From the NCBI GenBank assembly GCA_023055505.1, contig JALIRH010000150.1, forward strand, positions 124,001 to 188,000: DNA of 64,000 bases, read 5' to 3'. The position numbers and the translations under genes were made by a program. The stretch is from Callipepla californica brunnescens (taxonomy: Eukaryota; Chordata; Aves; Galliformes; Odontophoridae). A model generated the notes under the pieces. That model saw only the letters and a list, made by a program, of their open reading frames with translations. It had not been told where the DNA came from and did not search any database. Every line of letters starts with the position of its first letter. The stretch's first letter is position 1. Shown here one piece after another: positions 50,001-62,344 of the stretch.

Positions 50001-50420
50001 GCAGAAAAATGGAGGATACGCCCTCTTCTGATGCTTTAATTGCACTCCTGATGGTGCAGATGTGGTCCTGTACTGGGATTTTGGAGCCCACATACCTGGT
50101 GTTGCAGGCATAGGGTTTTGAGGTACTTGGCTTACTCGTTATGATGTATGGTGAATGAGGGTTGCCTAAATTGAGCATTGGAAGCCCAGTCTGATGAGTA
50201 CCATCGGTGAAATAGGGAGTGGGATGGAGCAGTGATCTTTGTGGTGTGAACTCAGGCACTGGGGTCATCTTCCCTACAGCTGTTACCTAGCTGTGTGCTA
50301 CTGGTGAGCCAGAAACATTCTCCCCTCATGGTTTTGTGGAGCTTTATGATGCTCTAACTGCAGCAGAAAGCTGGCATCTCTGCTGGTATAGCGTATTCCA
50401 AAGCAGAGAATTTTTCCTCT
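44026..50420. other. Middle right arm, no recognisable gene
   Basis: Reverse of about 8760-15148. It includes the (TG)n tract at 44313-44355, a 24-bp tandem duplication at 45982-46029 not present on the left, and a T-rich stretch at about 49088-49131. No exon I can name. Confidence 0.55.
45982..46029. repeat. 24-bp tandem duplication private to the right arm
   Basis: CACGATAGGACCCTGTCTGT plus four more bases occurs twice in a row. The left arm has one copy, near 13146-13172. Confidence 0.85.
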
Positions 50421-50520
50421 AAATAGATTCATAGATTCATAGATTCATTAGGTTGGAAAGGACCTATAAGATCATCTAGTCCAACCATCCTCCCACCACC
50501 ATCCCGACCCACCAAGCTAC
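50421..50520 (-). mobile_element. CR1 LINE 3' end fragment, right arm
   Basis: Reverse partner of 8659-8759, with the 8-bp terminal repeat at its left end. Confidence 0.85.
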
Positions 50521-53500
50521 TAAATCAAATCCCTGTGTGATTCAGTGACTTAGAGAAATCATTTCAGCAGCCCTACTTTCTGTAATGGAAAAACAGATGC
50601 AGAGCAAATAAAATTTCATTCTGGTAGAAGTTATGAGGAAAATAATTTCAATACATTACGAGCAAATTTTGTTACAGATATTAAGACACTGTGGCATGGG
50701 CTTTTATTTTTTTCACCATCTGGTTGTGCCCTGGTTTCTGTGCAACTCTAACCTAATTTATTCTGATTTTTAAGCTCTGCCTTGAATTCTGTTGACTTCC
50801 CAATGCCATGCAGCAGTATCCTACAAATTGTGAGAAGACCTGACAAAGATGAACTTAAATGGTTTTACTGATGCAAAATGTTTCCCTGCAGTCTATTCTC
50901 AGAGCAATACGTGTAAACAGTTGAAGGTGCTTTTGTATTTCTGCCATCAAACTTCAGCTAAAGCTGACGGAACACACTGCGGTGAGTGCTCTTTCTTCCT
51001 ATAAGTGCTGATTTGAAGTGCAGAGCTTCACTGCTTTTTCAGAAGTGGGAGGGAAAAAAAAAAAAAGATGAAGTTTTGAAGGATGAGGTTTCTACCATGC
51101 ATCAGCAGTGGGGCAGCCTTGAGCGGGGCATGGGGTCTGTGGTTCCGGACTCCCTGGGGTCTTGGTCTCAACCTCTGCTGCTGGAGCTGCTCTTCCTTGT
51201 GTAAATTAAATCTTAGTGGGAAGCACACTTTAACCCGTGGTCAATCATGTTCTGGCTGTATGTCGTGCCTTATCTTTGTATCTTGCCTGTGGTAAGCATT
51301 TATAAATAAGAAGTAGCTCAGCTCTGAAGGAGTGCTGTCCCTGGCTGGCAGTGATAACTGGAGGAGCTGCCACTTACTGGGTTGTGCAAGACTGATGTGC
51401 AGAAGATATTTTGCTCTCCTGTGAAACAATTATTCTGGGACCTCACTGTCTTCACCCCTTGGAGATTTCCTTTAAAACCTTCCCCTTCTTCAGTGTGGAA
51501 GAGAGGAACAAATCCCGCTGGCTTGAGCTGAGTGGAGTAGAGAAATTACTATTACACCTTTTGATGTGGCAGTGCCATTCTCACTGCCCTGTTTGCCACT
51601 GAAAAGCTTTTAGTGTCTAGGCAGAGAATGGAGTTATCAATGGTGGTGCATTTCCATAAACGTTATTGTGAACATACAGCGACAAATGCAAATGATCCTA
51701 TTGGTGCAGGTTAAGATCATTGAGAACCAGTCTTGCCAACTAGCTTTTAAGGCAGACCCTGTGGGAGCTGTGTAGGAACATCCCATTAGTTGCATCATTT
51801 CACATGTACTAAGTGTATGATGGGGATTTTTTTTCCTGATGCAGTCATTACCTGCTGCTGTCAGGTGCAAAATACAATGTGACTTGATTGACCTGCCTTC
51901 CTTGTCCCAATATGAGCAATGACATATTCTTCTGTGAGAGCTGATTTCCATAAATGTGGACAGGGGCCAACAATTACTCACTCGTCCCAGACAACAAAAG
52001 CAGAATGCTTTCCATTCTCAAAGAAAACTCATTTGAAAGAAAACAATGGGAGATGGCACAGAAACTGTTTAACTCCAGTCCTTGCTTGCAGCTGCACTGG
52101 AAACATGGCAGTGGCATTATCTCACTGATGGAGAATTCTAGAAACACCGCTCAACTTCTTTTTCTGAATTCTTTCTCTGTATGGATTTGTCTTCGATTGT
52201 ACTGTGCAAAAGTGGGTAGGGTATGTTTTCACTGTTTGGATATTCTTGTGAAGCTTCCTGTGGCAGAGTTGGCGATCCTCACAAATCTGCCGTGGATTTT
52301 TTTTATTTGTTTATAGATGAAGAAAGTTTGAAAGTTACTGACGTTTCATTATATACCACTAAAACTCTTTGGGGCATAACTGCTGATCATCACCTGTCCT
52401 AGGGGAGCTGCGTCCCCCTTCCCACATCATCTGAAAGAGGCTGTCATGCTGAAAACGCCTTTGTTCTTTTCCAGCCACATCCTGTCTCGCTCTGAAGTAC
52501 TGTCTTGTTTTTGAAAATGGTGTAAAGAATGATGCAAATTCCTGAAGATTTTGAAATTCAGAGCAGAATAAGGGCTGGGAACTTACCTTGGATGGTGCCA
52601 GTGGGTGACCAGCTAATGAGTAACTTAACAGCACAGTGTCCAATTGCCTTTAAGCACATTATTACAGCTCAGGCTGTGAGTAGCCTCGTGGTAGGGGGTA
52701 TTTCTTGTATAACTGAAAGTGGTTTTTTTTTTAATCAGGGTCAGCATCTGCAGCACTGTGCAGGAAAGGAGTCCTAAAATTATAATTAAAATCAGCAAAA
52801 TACCTGCTGGTTGGCCAGCATTCAAGTTGCATCAGCATTGCTAAGTGCAGTGCTGCACTTTGCAGCATCTCCGGTAGAGTATCTCCCATTGATAAGAATG
52901 AAACGTTGCCTCTGCTGCTGCTACTGAACATATTTATGTGATATTTTTCTTCACTTCATTTTTCTTCAAAATACTGCTGATCTTTAAAAAAAAAAAAAAA
53001 AAGACAAATGGTGTATTTCTTTATTAATAAGTTAATTCCCAACGATGTGACTTAACTGGGCTTCTGATCACTCCTAATTTTTGTCCCACCTCATAAAAAT
53101 AGCTTTCCCACTCATTTCTGAATTCCCTCTTCTTTGGCGTGGAAGAATAACAAGCGTTTCCCAAAAAAAGTGAGAACCTGCAGAGTTTGCTAACAAGTTG
53201 ATTCGTAGAGAAGATGTAGAATCATTCCTGGTTTCCTTGGAAGATGCAGTGGCTGTCATGGCAAAGAGTGCTAATTGGCATCTTCATGTTGATGCTCTGT
53301 CAAACTCTTTCCTCCACCAAGCACTCAAAATGCAGCATAAATGTGGATGTGCTGAAAGAACTTGTTTTCTCTCAGCCAGCAGCAGTTGGAGGAAGCAGCA
53401 TGTGTTCTAAGCAAGTGGTCTGAGTGTTCAGTGTGTTTGGGATCCAAGCCATTCATAAAAATTTCCTTGGTACAAGAGGAGGGAAAATGTTTTCTGAGTT

Positions 53501-56500
53501 TCACATGTTTATCTGTTCACTCCAAACACAGATGCCTTCATTCTGTTCCCAACCGTGAGATGATGGATGGGTTAGAATTCTCTTGCACAAAAAGTGGATG
53601 CAATCGGGAATGTAATTGATGGATTGAATTCAAGTGCTATGTTTAAAACCTCTTCAGGTTTCTGGCAGGGGGACTTGTTCATGCCAGTTGCAGAGGAGCC
53701 TTTTGCCTGCTGGGCCCAGGACTGAAACAGAGAATCTCATCTCTTGGATGTGTTTCCGTTGCTTGCTGGCACTGTCCACATGGAGGTATTCCTGCCCAGG
53801 GGTTTGGCCTTATTTTACCCTCAGAGTAGTCAAATTTGTATTCTTGAGATGGATCATTGATTTACCATCTCACATTTGCTTTGTCTGGAAGAACCCACTG
53901 GTTTCAAAATGAAGTTTCTTTAGTACAGGTGTAGGTGAACAAAACAGAAGTGTGGTATGTTTGGCAAAAATGAAGAAGTCTTACAGGAAAGAGTTAAAAC
54001 AGTCAAAACCATCATCACTAGCAGAAAAAGAATAATAAAATCCATGATCATTCCTGGTTAGTGCGAGCTGCGATTCCCCTTGGTTCTTTCAAACCTTGCC
54101 CAGCACTCTGGACTCCAAGATTCAGTAATTTTTGCTGTGTCTGAAAAACTCTCATCACTGGCTGGAGGTTAAAGGCAAATTCTCAAAAGCTGTCATTTCC
54201 GGAAGCCTTCATTGACTAGGTCTAGCTTGTATTTTTGTCTATGCTGTAAGCAGATTCCTGTAGGACTGAGCTGATGTATCTGTGCAGTCCTCAACAGACC
54301 TCAACGCTTTTCTTGTAGGTCAGGTGGACTGGCTCAGTTTTGCAGATGCAGTGCTGTGGTGAACAGAGTAGCACAAGGTTGCCCAACCAACAGCAGAATC
54401 TGTGCAGGAGCAGAACCTGTACATCCCACACTGCCTCTGGGATCCGTCCATCACATTGCATCGCTACAGCTCTCATTCAAAACAAGCTGTGAATACCTAC
54501 ATAACTATTGATGTCTGGCTGGATCTTCAACCTTATTTTTTATTGTGGATGCTTGGGTTGGCACTGCCAAGAGACTATCAGGCATATAGTGATATAACTG
54601 TTCTTTGGAGATGCACTGAAAAGCTGGTGTTGCTGTCTGTAAAGTAGAACTATGTTAACTCAGAGGAATGAGATAAGATCCCCCACAGCATGAATCACGT
54701 TAATCTCTGTGGCTAATGCTACGCTACCCAGGAGATCCTGAAGAATTAATCTCATGGTTGCTGGGCCCTGTGCTGGAGTAGAAATGCTCAGCCCTGGATT
54801 GCTGCTGGGTGCTCTCAGGGCACAAAGCCCCATGAGAGGGGAGCAGTGGGGGTGCTGTGCTGATGAGTGGTGCCTGGGCCTGGGCCTTGTGTTGCCCTTC
54901 ATGGCTTCCATGTCTCCTGCTGCTCTGTCCACACCTGAGGAGTGTCAGGGAGCGTGTGGACAGAAGGGGGATGGATGCCAAGCAGCAAGAGCCACTGCTG
55001 CAGGTTCTCCTTTACTCCAGTGAAGTGAGGTTAAAGATGCAGCTTAAATGGAAGAGCATGGGGAAATCTCATATCCAGCATGTCCTAGCAGTGGATAATC
55101 ATGTGAAATCATGTTGTTATAGCTTAGCTACATTCACTGAGGTGCCCCTGCAATTCCAGGAATTGGTTTTCTGCTCATTGCAAGTGCTTGCTTTCCTTAC
55201 ACATGCATCTCTGCCCGTATTGGTGCAGCCATCCCATGGACTGACTGCTGCTCCCCCTGAGCTGCGAGCAGCAGGTACGCACAGTGATAGTTTCTGAGGG
55301 AGAAAAGTCACCAAGGGTTAAGTGAAGGCACCACTATTCAGTAAAATGCATTTGCAATCTGCCTCCAAAATAATCATTTGGAATTGATAGTTAATATTGG
55401 GCTGTTTGCAAAAGTGGATGTTTTGTAGATTGTTTGCTTGTTTGATGCGGAGTACATCAAAGTGCTCAGCCTGTTTCTTCAGATTTACTTCTAATTCCCA
55501 TTTGCTTCAGAGCTTCCTGCATTCCCTGAATCCCCATTTTACTAATACAGTAACGTGTCTTCATAAATCAGGTTTATGGCCTTGACTCATGGTCTTTTTA
55601 TTTTCCATCTAAGCAGCCCACAACTATTGCTAGATAAGTATCAGAACGTCCTTTCTGTCAAATGTGCGGTATCACAAAATATGTTCAACAGAAGCCTTTC
55701 AATTTTTGGTGCAAGCATATAACCCTGGGAGGCACTACAGGCATTCCTCCTCCTCCTCCTCCCTCTTCCTCTGCCTATCCACAAGGTTTGTTCAGCTCAC
55801 TTTGTAGCATGGCCGGTACATTAGAGTAAGGCAGAAACCTCGTCTGAGTTGGGGGGTTTTATGGTTTTACACCTCTGAATCTGGCCCAGGGCTGTGACGA
55901 TATGATGGCTGTGCATAGGGGTGGAAATAAAAGCACGGGGTGCTTCTGTGGAGGTATTGAAGCTGTGGTTTCTGTCTGTGCTAAATGCCATCATGCACCT
56001 GGCCTGCCCTCAATGCCAGGTGCGTGGTAGAGGTTACTCATTTGGTAGTGCATCTCTATTTTTGTTAGTGTCCTTGTTGGACTAGAGTTCCCAGAGTTAC
56101 GTGTTGGGAATGGCACCTGTTTGCTGATATTATCAAAATGAAAAGAAATAATATTATGGGAACTTCTTGACCGTGTTAGCTTTTGCTGCAGGTTTTCATA
56201 AACCACAAAGCTTGCATTTAATTTAACTCAGCAGAACACGTCTAACTTCTCACCTTTCCATGGCTGTCAAAGACCCACTTTGTTATTGCCTACAATGTAG
56301 TTTCTGCACTTCAGAGTGAAAACACCATCTTCAAAAGTGGCAACCAATAAAACAAGGGGTGTCAGCAGCACATCTGTCATGCTGGAGCACTCTATAGGAA
56401 GACAAAAATGATGAGATATTATTCTAGCTCTATTTATGTCTCTCTTCTCATTCTTTGTTTCTCTGAAATCTGTTGCTGCTCAGTGTCTGCCTCGAGCTCT

Positions 56501-57324
56501 GCTTCCTGCAGGTGGAACAGGTGCCGTGTTCCAATTACATCTCGGTCCCAAGCGCCTCAAGGACACTGCTCTTCTGCAAAGGCAAGTTTTGGATATTTTA
56601 ATCTTGACAAGGTGTTTTGTTTTTTTTAATATTAAAAAGTGCAAAAACATTTAAAAGTCAAATGAAAGTCCTTAAACAATGTAAAATCTGTTCCCAAACT
56701 TTTCCGTTTGCTTAAATCCTTGAGCAGGGTTTCATTTCCCTGGTGTATCTAATCAATTTATTATGGATCTCTTGAAATTCTGTTTCCCTCCCTGTGTAAC
56801 ACTGAAACCCAGAGTAGGATTTCTTCACTTGCCTGTGAATGTGAACCTCCTTTTCAGATGAGCCATCTGATGAGTCATTCTTTCATTCTTCTAGTGGAAA
56901 TCAATTTTGTATTCTTTTATTTTTTTTTTTTCCTGGCGTATTTCCTCCTGCCAGGATCTGGGATGAGAAGGGTGATAATGTTCTTTGTCAGAGATCTGTG
57001 CATTCTGAAAGAGAAGTTCTTTTGGGAAAGAACGTATTACAGGTAATAATTTTGTTTGCCAGCCCTGTAATGCAGCGATAGCTATATTTACCAGAGTTCT
57101 TTTAAATACTCTGGTAAGTTTTTCCATCCAAGAGCAAACCCAAATCCCATCAAAGTTTGTGGGAACCTGCTAACTTATTCAGGCTTACATTACAGCTATA
57201 GGGACCGTGGGGCACTTGAAGGAAGTGCTTATATCCAAACACCTTTCATCAGAGCATCTCTTCAATGTTTTTTCTCTGTTAGCCTAGACAGTGTAATGGG
57301 CATCCTCACTCCTTGGAAATGCTT
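50521..57324. other. Outer right arm, no recognisable gene
   Basis: Reverse of about 1826-8658. It differs from its partner by scattered substitutions and small indels, including one extra A near 53303 that breaks an exon-like frame open on the left (5760-5984). A GGA/TCC-rich tract lies at 55744-55775. Confidence 0.55.
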
Positions 57325-58537
57325 ATTTCTTCAGATGGGAGTTGAGAAGCATTGGACCAGGTCCGTGCCATTGCACAACCCGTGCTCAGCAGATGAGAGG
57401 GGTGATGATGTATCCGGGCACTTGTTGCATTCACAGCTCACTGCACTCGAATACTTGGACACTAGGAAGGGGTATGTGGTTTCTGCTGAATCTCTCCTCT
57501 GAGTTTACTGAAGCAGAGCAGCTTTCATGAAGCCTTGGCTCTTTCCACCTCTCTGTGGGCATGAGATATGATATGGCACTGCCCCTTGAGCCTCTCAGAT
57601 CTCTGCCTTATGAATGCAGGTGGTTGAAGAACTGAATCCTCTTATCTTCAGGTGCTGCAGATGATTTGAGGGCTGGTTATTGAGAATTGGTTCTTGTACT
57701 GTAGTTTGGTGGTCACTAAATGGCCTGGGATACCCAAACCTGTGCCAGGGGTTGTACCGAGTTAGCGTTACTTACAAAAACAAAATTTTTATGATGGAAT
57801 GAGGAGTGGAGTGAAGTGCATTAGGTCTGTGCTAAACAGGAAGAGTCCTCCTTTGCCCTCATTGCGCCTCAGCTGCTGAGAGTGGCCAACCACTCTCCCT
57901 GGTTCCTAAGAGCTGGCATCCCCTGTCACACTCACTGGCCCTGTTGTTACAGGAGATTACTGTGACTCTCAAAGCACATCTCTTCTCCTCTTTTTTTCTC
58001 TTTATATGTCAGAAGAACCTACTGAAAGCTGTAGACCCCTGACAGAATTGTGAATGCTGAAAAGTCACAGTGTTAAGCTTGCTCTACTAACCAGGTCGTC
58101 TCCTGTGCAGATCTGGGTTAATATAACCATGGAAACAATTACATACTCTCACAACAGTAGTGTAGATGGCTCAGAAGTTTTCTTTGAATTTGTGGGGAAA
58201 ACCAAAGGTCATGCCACTGGTATTCTTTTAGCACTTCTGAAATTCACGTCTTTCTAAAACTGGATAGTTCCTGCTCTGAAACAGATTTGCTTTCCACTAC
58301 ATTTTTGCTCCCTAAGGGTGTGTTTTGAAAGCATAGATTTGGAACATTTGTATCTTGAAGCAGGAAGCAAGAACATGTAATTTCTTCAGAAGTTACTTTG
58401 TTTATGGAGCTTTCCTCCCAAGTAGGTGTACCTGAAACACTGCTAGTTGGTTCCCTGCTTCCAGGTGGTTTCCTTAATTGCAAGTTTCCCCAGTGCAGAG
58501 ATAGAACTTCAGCTTTAGTTACCTTTAGAGTAGTGCA
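57325..58537. other. 1.2-kb segment present only in the right arm
   Basis: The left arm has about 20 bp at the matching place (near 1806-1825). The left junction carries two close CCTTGGAAATG copies, as expected from a deletion between short direct repeats, so loss on the left is likelier than insertion on the right. No gene is seen in the segment. Confidence 0.75.
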
Positions 58538-58698
58538 TGAGGTTGTGGTTGTTTTTCCTTTTGTTGCCTAATCCCAAGCTGCATCACCTGTTGCAGAGTT
58601 AAACGAACATTTTGTCATTAGCATAATGACAAAGAACATAAGACAGGAACAGCTCGCCTGGCATGCCCATATGTAACGGGAATGTAGCTGGTGTTTGT

Positions 58699-58977
58699 CC
58701 TCAATGACTTGGTTGAGCACCTTGCCACTGTTGTGTCTTGGATACATCCCTGCAGGGATGGTGAACCTTTGCAGGGTCTGGACGTTGGTAAGCAGGCAAG
58801 TGGAAGGAGCAAGGGAGGACTTCAGTAAGAAAAGGCCTTTAAACTGCTTTTTAAACTGCTTTCAAGAAGAAAAATAAATGGTTTAATGAAATGTTCTTTA
58901 TAACACCAGTGCCTGGAAAACCATTTCTTTTGATCTGCGAGACTTTATTTAGATTAACAGTTACCCTAAACCCATAA
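58699..58977. other. 0.28-kb segment present only in the right arm
   Basis: Sequence between GGTGTTT and AATAGCCATTATAAAG on the right. The left arm joins these almost directly near 1655. It is not a recognisable mobile element. Confidence 0.65.
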
Positions 58978-59063
58978 TAGCCATTATAAAGTGCGATTGT
59001 TCCCATGCTAAGAGTTTGGGAGTAATTGGATATGTCTGGGCTACAGTTGGTGAAGTGCTCACC

Positions 59064-60155
59064 TCCCAGCACCTGGGACCAGCAGCACTTAGTTGGGCCT
59101 GAGCTGCGCAGCACAGCCACTTCTGTCTGGCTGCAGCAGCAGGAAGGAGCAGGCAGTCTCAGGCTGATTAGCTGTTGCTGGTCCAGTTGATTATTTTCTC
59201 TTTCCAGCTATTTCCCTGAGTTTGTAATGCTGTAAAAGAACAGCACTGGAAAACAAACAAACAAAACAAAATGTGCCGCCACGCTTTAAGCAAGAAGAGA
59301 GCCTGAGTTTGGACACTCCATGTTTCTTCTTGATGTTCTGAGATGCTAACGTGGGCCTCATGTACCAACAAAGCCTTTCTGGAGGGGGAGTGTAAATCTT
59401 ACAAAGGAGATAACAGTAGAATTGCTGATGCAATCTGATTATATCAGTGTGAATGGGTCTGCCAAAATACAATTGAAGAAACAGCTTATATTCTCTGTCT
59501 TCCAGGCAGGATACAATTGTTCATGTCATTACCACGCTTGTTACTTTCCTGGTGACACTTGATTTAATGTGCTGTTTGGAAAACCTATGTGCTTATTCTC
59601 TCGGTGCTGATTTATGATGCGATAAGGAAGTGCCAAACTTCTTAGTAATAAAAGAGGTTCTGTGCAGTGCGGTATGCAGACAGCACCTCATCCTCCAGTC
59701 CCTGAAGACTGATGGATAGACTGGAGGAATTACTGCTCGCTGCTGTTCAGTGCAGAGGCATTTAATGCAGGTGATGTGTGGCACAGGGTTGCCTGCTTCT
59801 GCTGCTGTGCCCGGGGAGTTGGGAGGCAGAATGTCTTGCTGCAGTTCTGCACTATGGCATTAAAATCTCCGGCTTTGCACAGCCCATGGCCAGAAGTGCT
59901 GGCATTGCTGGGAGAGGTGGTGGCTGTGTATGTGGGGGCTCCGCCTCCCTCCACCAGCCCTGCCTTGTGCATGCACCATAGGCTTTGCTATCTATACTGT
60001 AATAACTCTTCTTTGCTTGCTGCATTCATTTTGCCCAAGGTTTGTCCGACTTTGAAATAGAAACTGGAATTGTACAGAAAAATGGTGCTTTAAAATAAAT
60101 CAACAGTATACGTACTGCATAATAAGGAAAAATGTAATGAAAATGTATTTCCTGT
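59064..60155. other. Unique right flank next to the palindrome
   Basis: Ordinary sequence beyond the last base that matches the left arm. It carries an (AAAC)n-like tract near 59252-59270. No exon or repeat family recognised. Confidence 0.45.
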
Positions 60156-60491
60156 TGTAGGGCAAATAACCCCCAAGAATATCACCCAAAAGAAATGGTG
60201 CCAAAGATGGTATATTTTAGATGGGCTTAAGTAGATGGCATACAGATAGTTAATAAGGAAAGAGTGGCTCACCTTGATGATGGTTGAGGTTTGCCAATAA
60301 CTCAACTAGGGAGGGATCTCTAACCAGAGATCCTTGCCTGGTGGTGGTCAGCCCTTAAATGGGGTCTTGGGAGAGGTGGAGTCAAACTCCACCCCTTCCA
60401 ATCACACTCACTTGTGCTCCTGTGGCTGACACAGTGCTCGTCTCAGGTGATCAATCAGTGGTTCAGGCCGTGATTCAACAGTTCCCATACA
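60156..60491 (-). mobile_element. Solo LTR with perfect 5-bp target duplication
   Basis: 336 bp, on minus TGTATGGGAAC...GCCCTACA, the same family as the palindrome LTRs. CCTGT at 60151-60155 and again at 60492-60496 flanks it. This copy fixes the true ends of the family, which locates the palindrome edges precisely on LTR termini. Confidence 0.92.
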
Positions 60492-60496
60492 CCTGT

Positions 60497-60964
60497 TTTC
60501 CTGCAATGTGTCATCTAGCGCTGATGTATTAAAGGCAGCGCTGTCAGCACTCTGAATTGAGCTGATCTCTGGTCAAAAATCTTGTTCTGGAGGTGTCTGA
60601 CTCCCAAGCTAGTTTCTTTTAACAGAAAACAAAAGGGAAAAATTCAGATTGCTTTGAATCCCAGCTTCTCTTTTACTTGGGGAAAAAATATGTATTGAAC
60701 TGAAGTAGACTGTAGGAGAGGAAAACTGGAACAAAGAAGAATGTACTCTTGGCACTTGTTGGAGAAGCAGCAGAAATGTCAAAGCTTGGTTGTTCCATAA
60801 TGAGACCACAGCTCAGAGGCTCAGATAGTGACTCCCTCACCTCGTTTTTTTCATGAACTTTGTCAATAGCATATAATTGCAAAGATTAGCATTTAATTTG
60901 TTGATTTGTTTCAGTGGGAACTCAGCAGTGTTAGGCATATGTGTGGCAATGTTAGGCAATATGT
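60497..60964. other. Interval between solo LTR and integrase fragment
   Basis: About 470 bp with no recognisable feature. Confidence 0.45.
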
Positions 60965-61770
60965 GTGCCATAATTAAACAAGCCAAGAGGATGAAACCTC
61001 TGTGGCAAGAAGGCGATGGCAGAAGTATAAATATGGGGAGGCGTGGCGGGTTGATTATATCACCTTGCCACGAACTCGCGATGGTAAGCATTATGTAGTC
61101 ACCATGGTGGAGGCGACCACCAGGTGGCTTGAAACATATGCAGTACCCCATGCTACTGCCCAAAACACCATCTTAGGCTTAGAGAAGCAAATCCTATGGC
61201 AACATGGAACCCCAGAAAGAACCGAGTCTGATAATGGGACTCATTTCAAAAATTCACTTGTGGATATTTGGGCCAAAGAACGTGGCATTGAATGGGTCTA
61301 TCATATCCCCTACCACGCACCAGCTGCTGATAAGATCGAGCGCTACAACGGGTTGTTAAAAACCACACTGAAAGCAATGGGTGGCGGGACATTTAAGCAC
61401 TGGGAGAAGAATCTGTCAGAAGCCACCTGGTTGGTCAACACTAGGGGATCAGTCAACCGAGATAGTCCTACACAATCCAGCTCCCTACAGACCATAGAGG
61501 GAGATAAGGTCCCTGTAGTACATGTGAAGAGCATGTTGGGAAAAGCGGTGCGGGTCCTTCCAGCCTCTGGAAAGGGCAAACCCCTCCGTGGAACCATTTT
61601 GGCACAGGGACCTGGGTGCACCTGGTGGGTGATGGAAGAAAATGGGGATGTCCAGTGTGTACCACAAGGGAATTTGATGCTAGGAGAGTGCAGTCTGAGA
61701 TTCCATGTTTATATATGTATAAATATGTTTGTATGTAATGCATGTTAATTACTGTTATGTTTCTATATAG
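60965..61770 (+). pseudogene. Truncated ERV-L-like integrase, right flank
   Basis: Homology to the other two integrases starts at the second Cys of the zinc region (CAIIKQAK) and runs to the end of the gene and about 60 bp beyond. There is no polypurine tract and no LTR. One base is missing near 61010, shifting frame. From about 61010 to 61748 the frame is open and keeps D in WRVDYI, D in SDNG and E in KIERYNG, 35 residues after the second D. The N-terminal zinc domain is lost, so it cannot be a complete integrase. It has the same orientation as the copies at 3-905 and 34375-35277. Confidence 0.88.
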
Positions 61771-61819
61771 ATAGAAGTTACCTTTCCTCCAAAAAACAAC
61801 GGCACAATTTGAGTAGACC

Positions 61820-62344
61820 TGTTGCAGTGACCCCAGGAGGATGAACCACGGCCGCTTCAGAACGATCTTAAGATGCCGATGCAAGGACTCAGAGAGACAT
61901 TAATATGATTATGCAGCTGAGCCAACTTTATTGCGCAGGTTGCAATACTTTTACACCCCTGAACACATGCTATTTTTAGAATAATTGCTAAGCAGTGGTT
62001 CTTGCTCTATCCTTGCAAGATAAGTAGTGTCCAATTAGTTGCTCTTTTCCCACACATACCAGGGCCACCTGGTTCCACAACGAACTTACTCCCTCATCGT
62101 TGCCTGGTCAACGGTGCACCACTTCGCGAATCGAGTGATCCGAACATGCTGCTTTGTTCGCAGTGCTCTGAAGATAAGCACACACAACCTCCTTCCCTAA
62201 GCCAGTCCTCCACATAGACCCATCTATTATCTCCGTCCCATCCTTCCCCCCAGAGCATACAGCCATGGATGGTGCAGTTTTTTTTCCTCCCTCTCTCCCT
62301 TCTCTGTTTCCCTTGTGTCCCTGTCACGTATAACACTGTGACAC
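61820..62344 (-). mobile_element. Probable LTR of a different ERV family (minus strand)
   Basis: On minus the segment ends ...CTGCAACA (at 61820). It carries AATAAAG (TTTATT at 61927-61932) about 110 bp before its end, and starts near TGTGTCACAGTG (62344), consistent with U3-R-U5. No target duplication was found and the 5' boundary is uncertain. Confidence 0.45.

Noticed and set aside
60965..61748. Domesticated integrase gene
   Set aside because: The open core is long, but the zinc-binding half is missing, a frameshift lies at its start, and no promoter or splice context is visible. A young truncated copy explains it.
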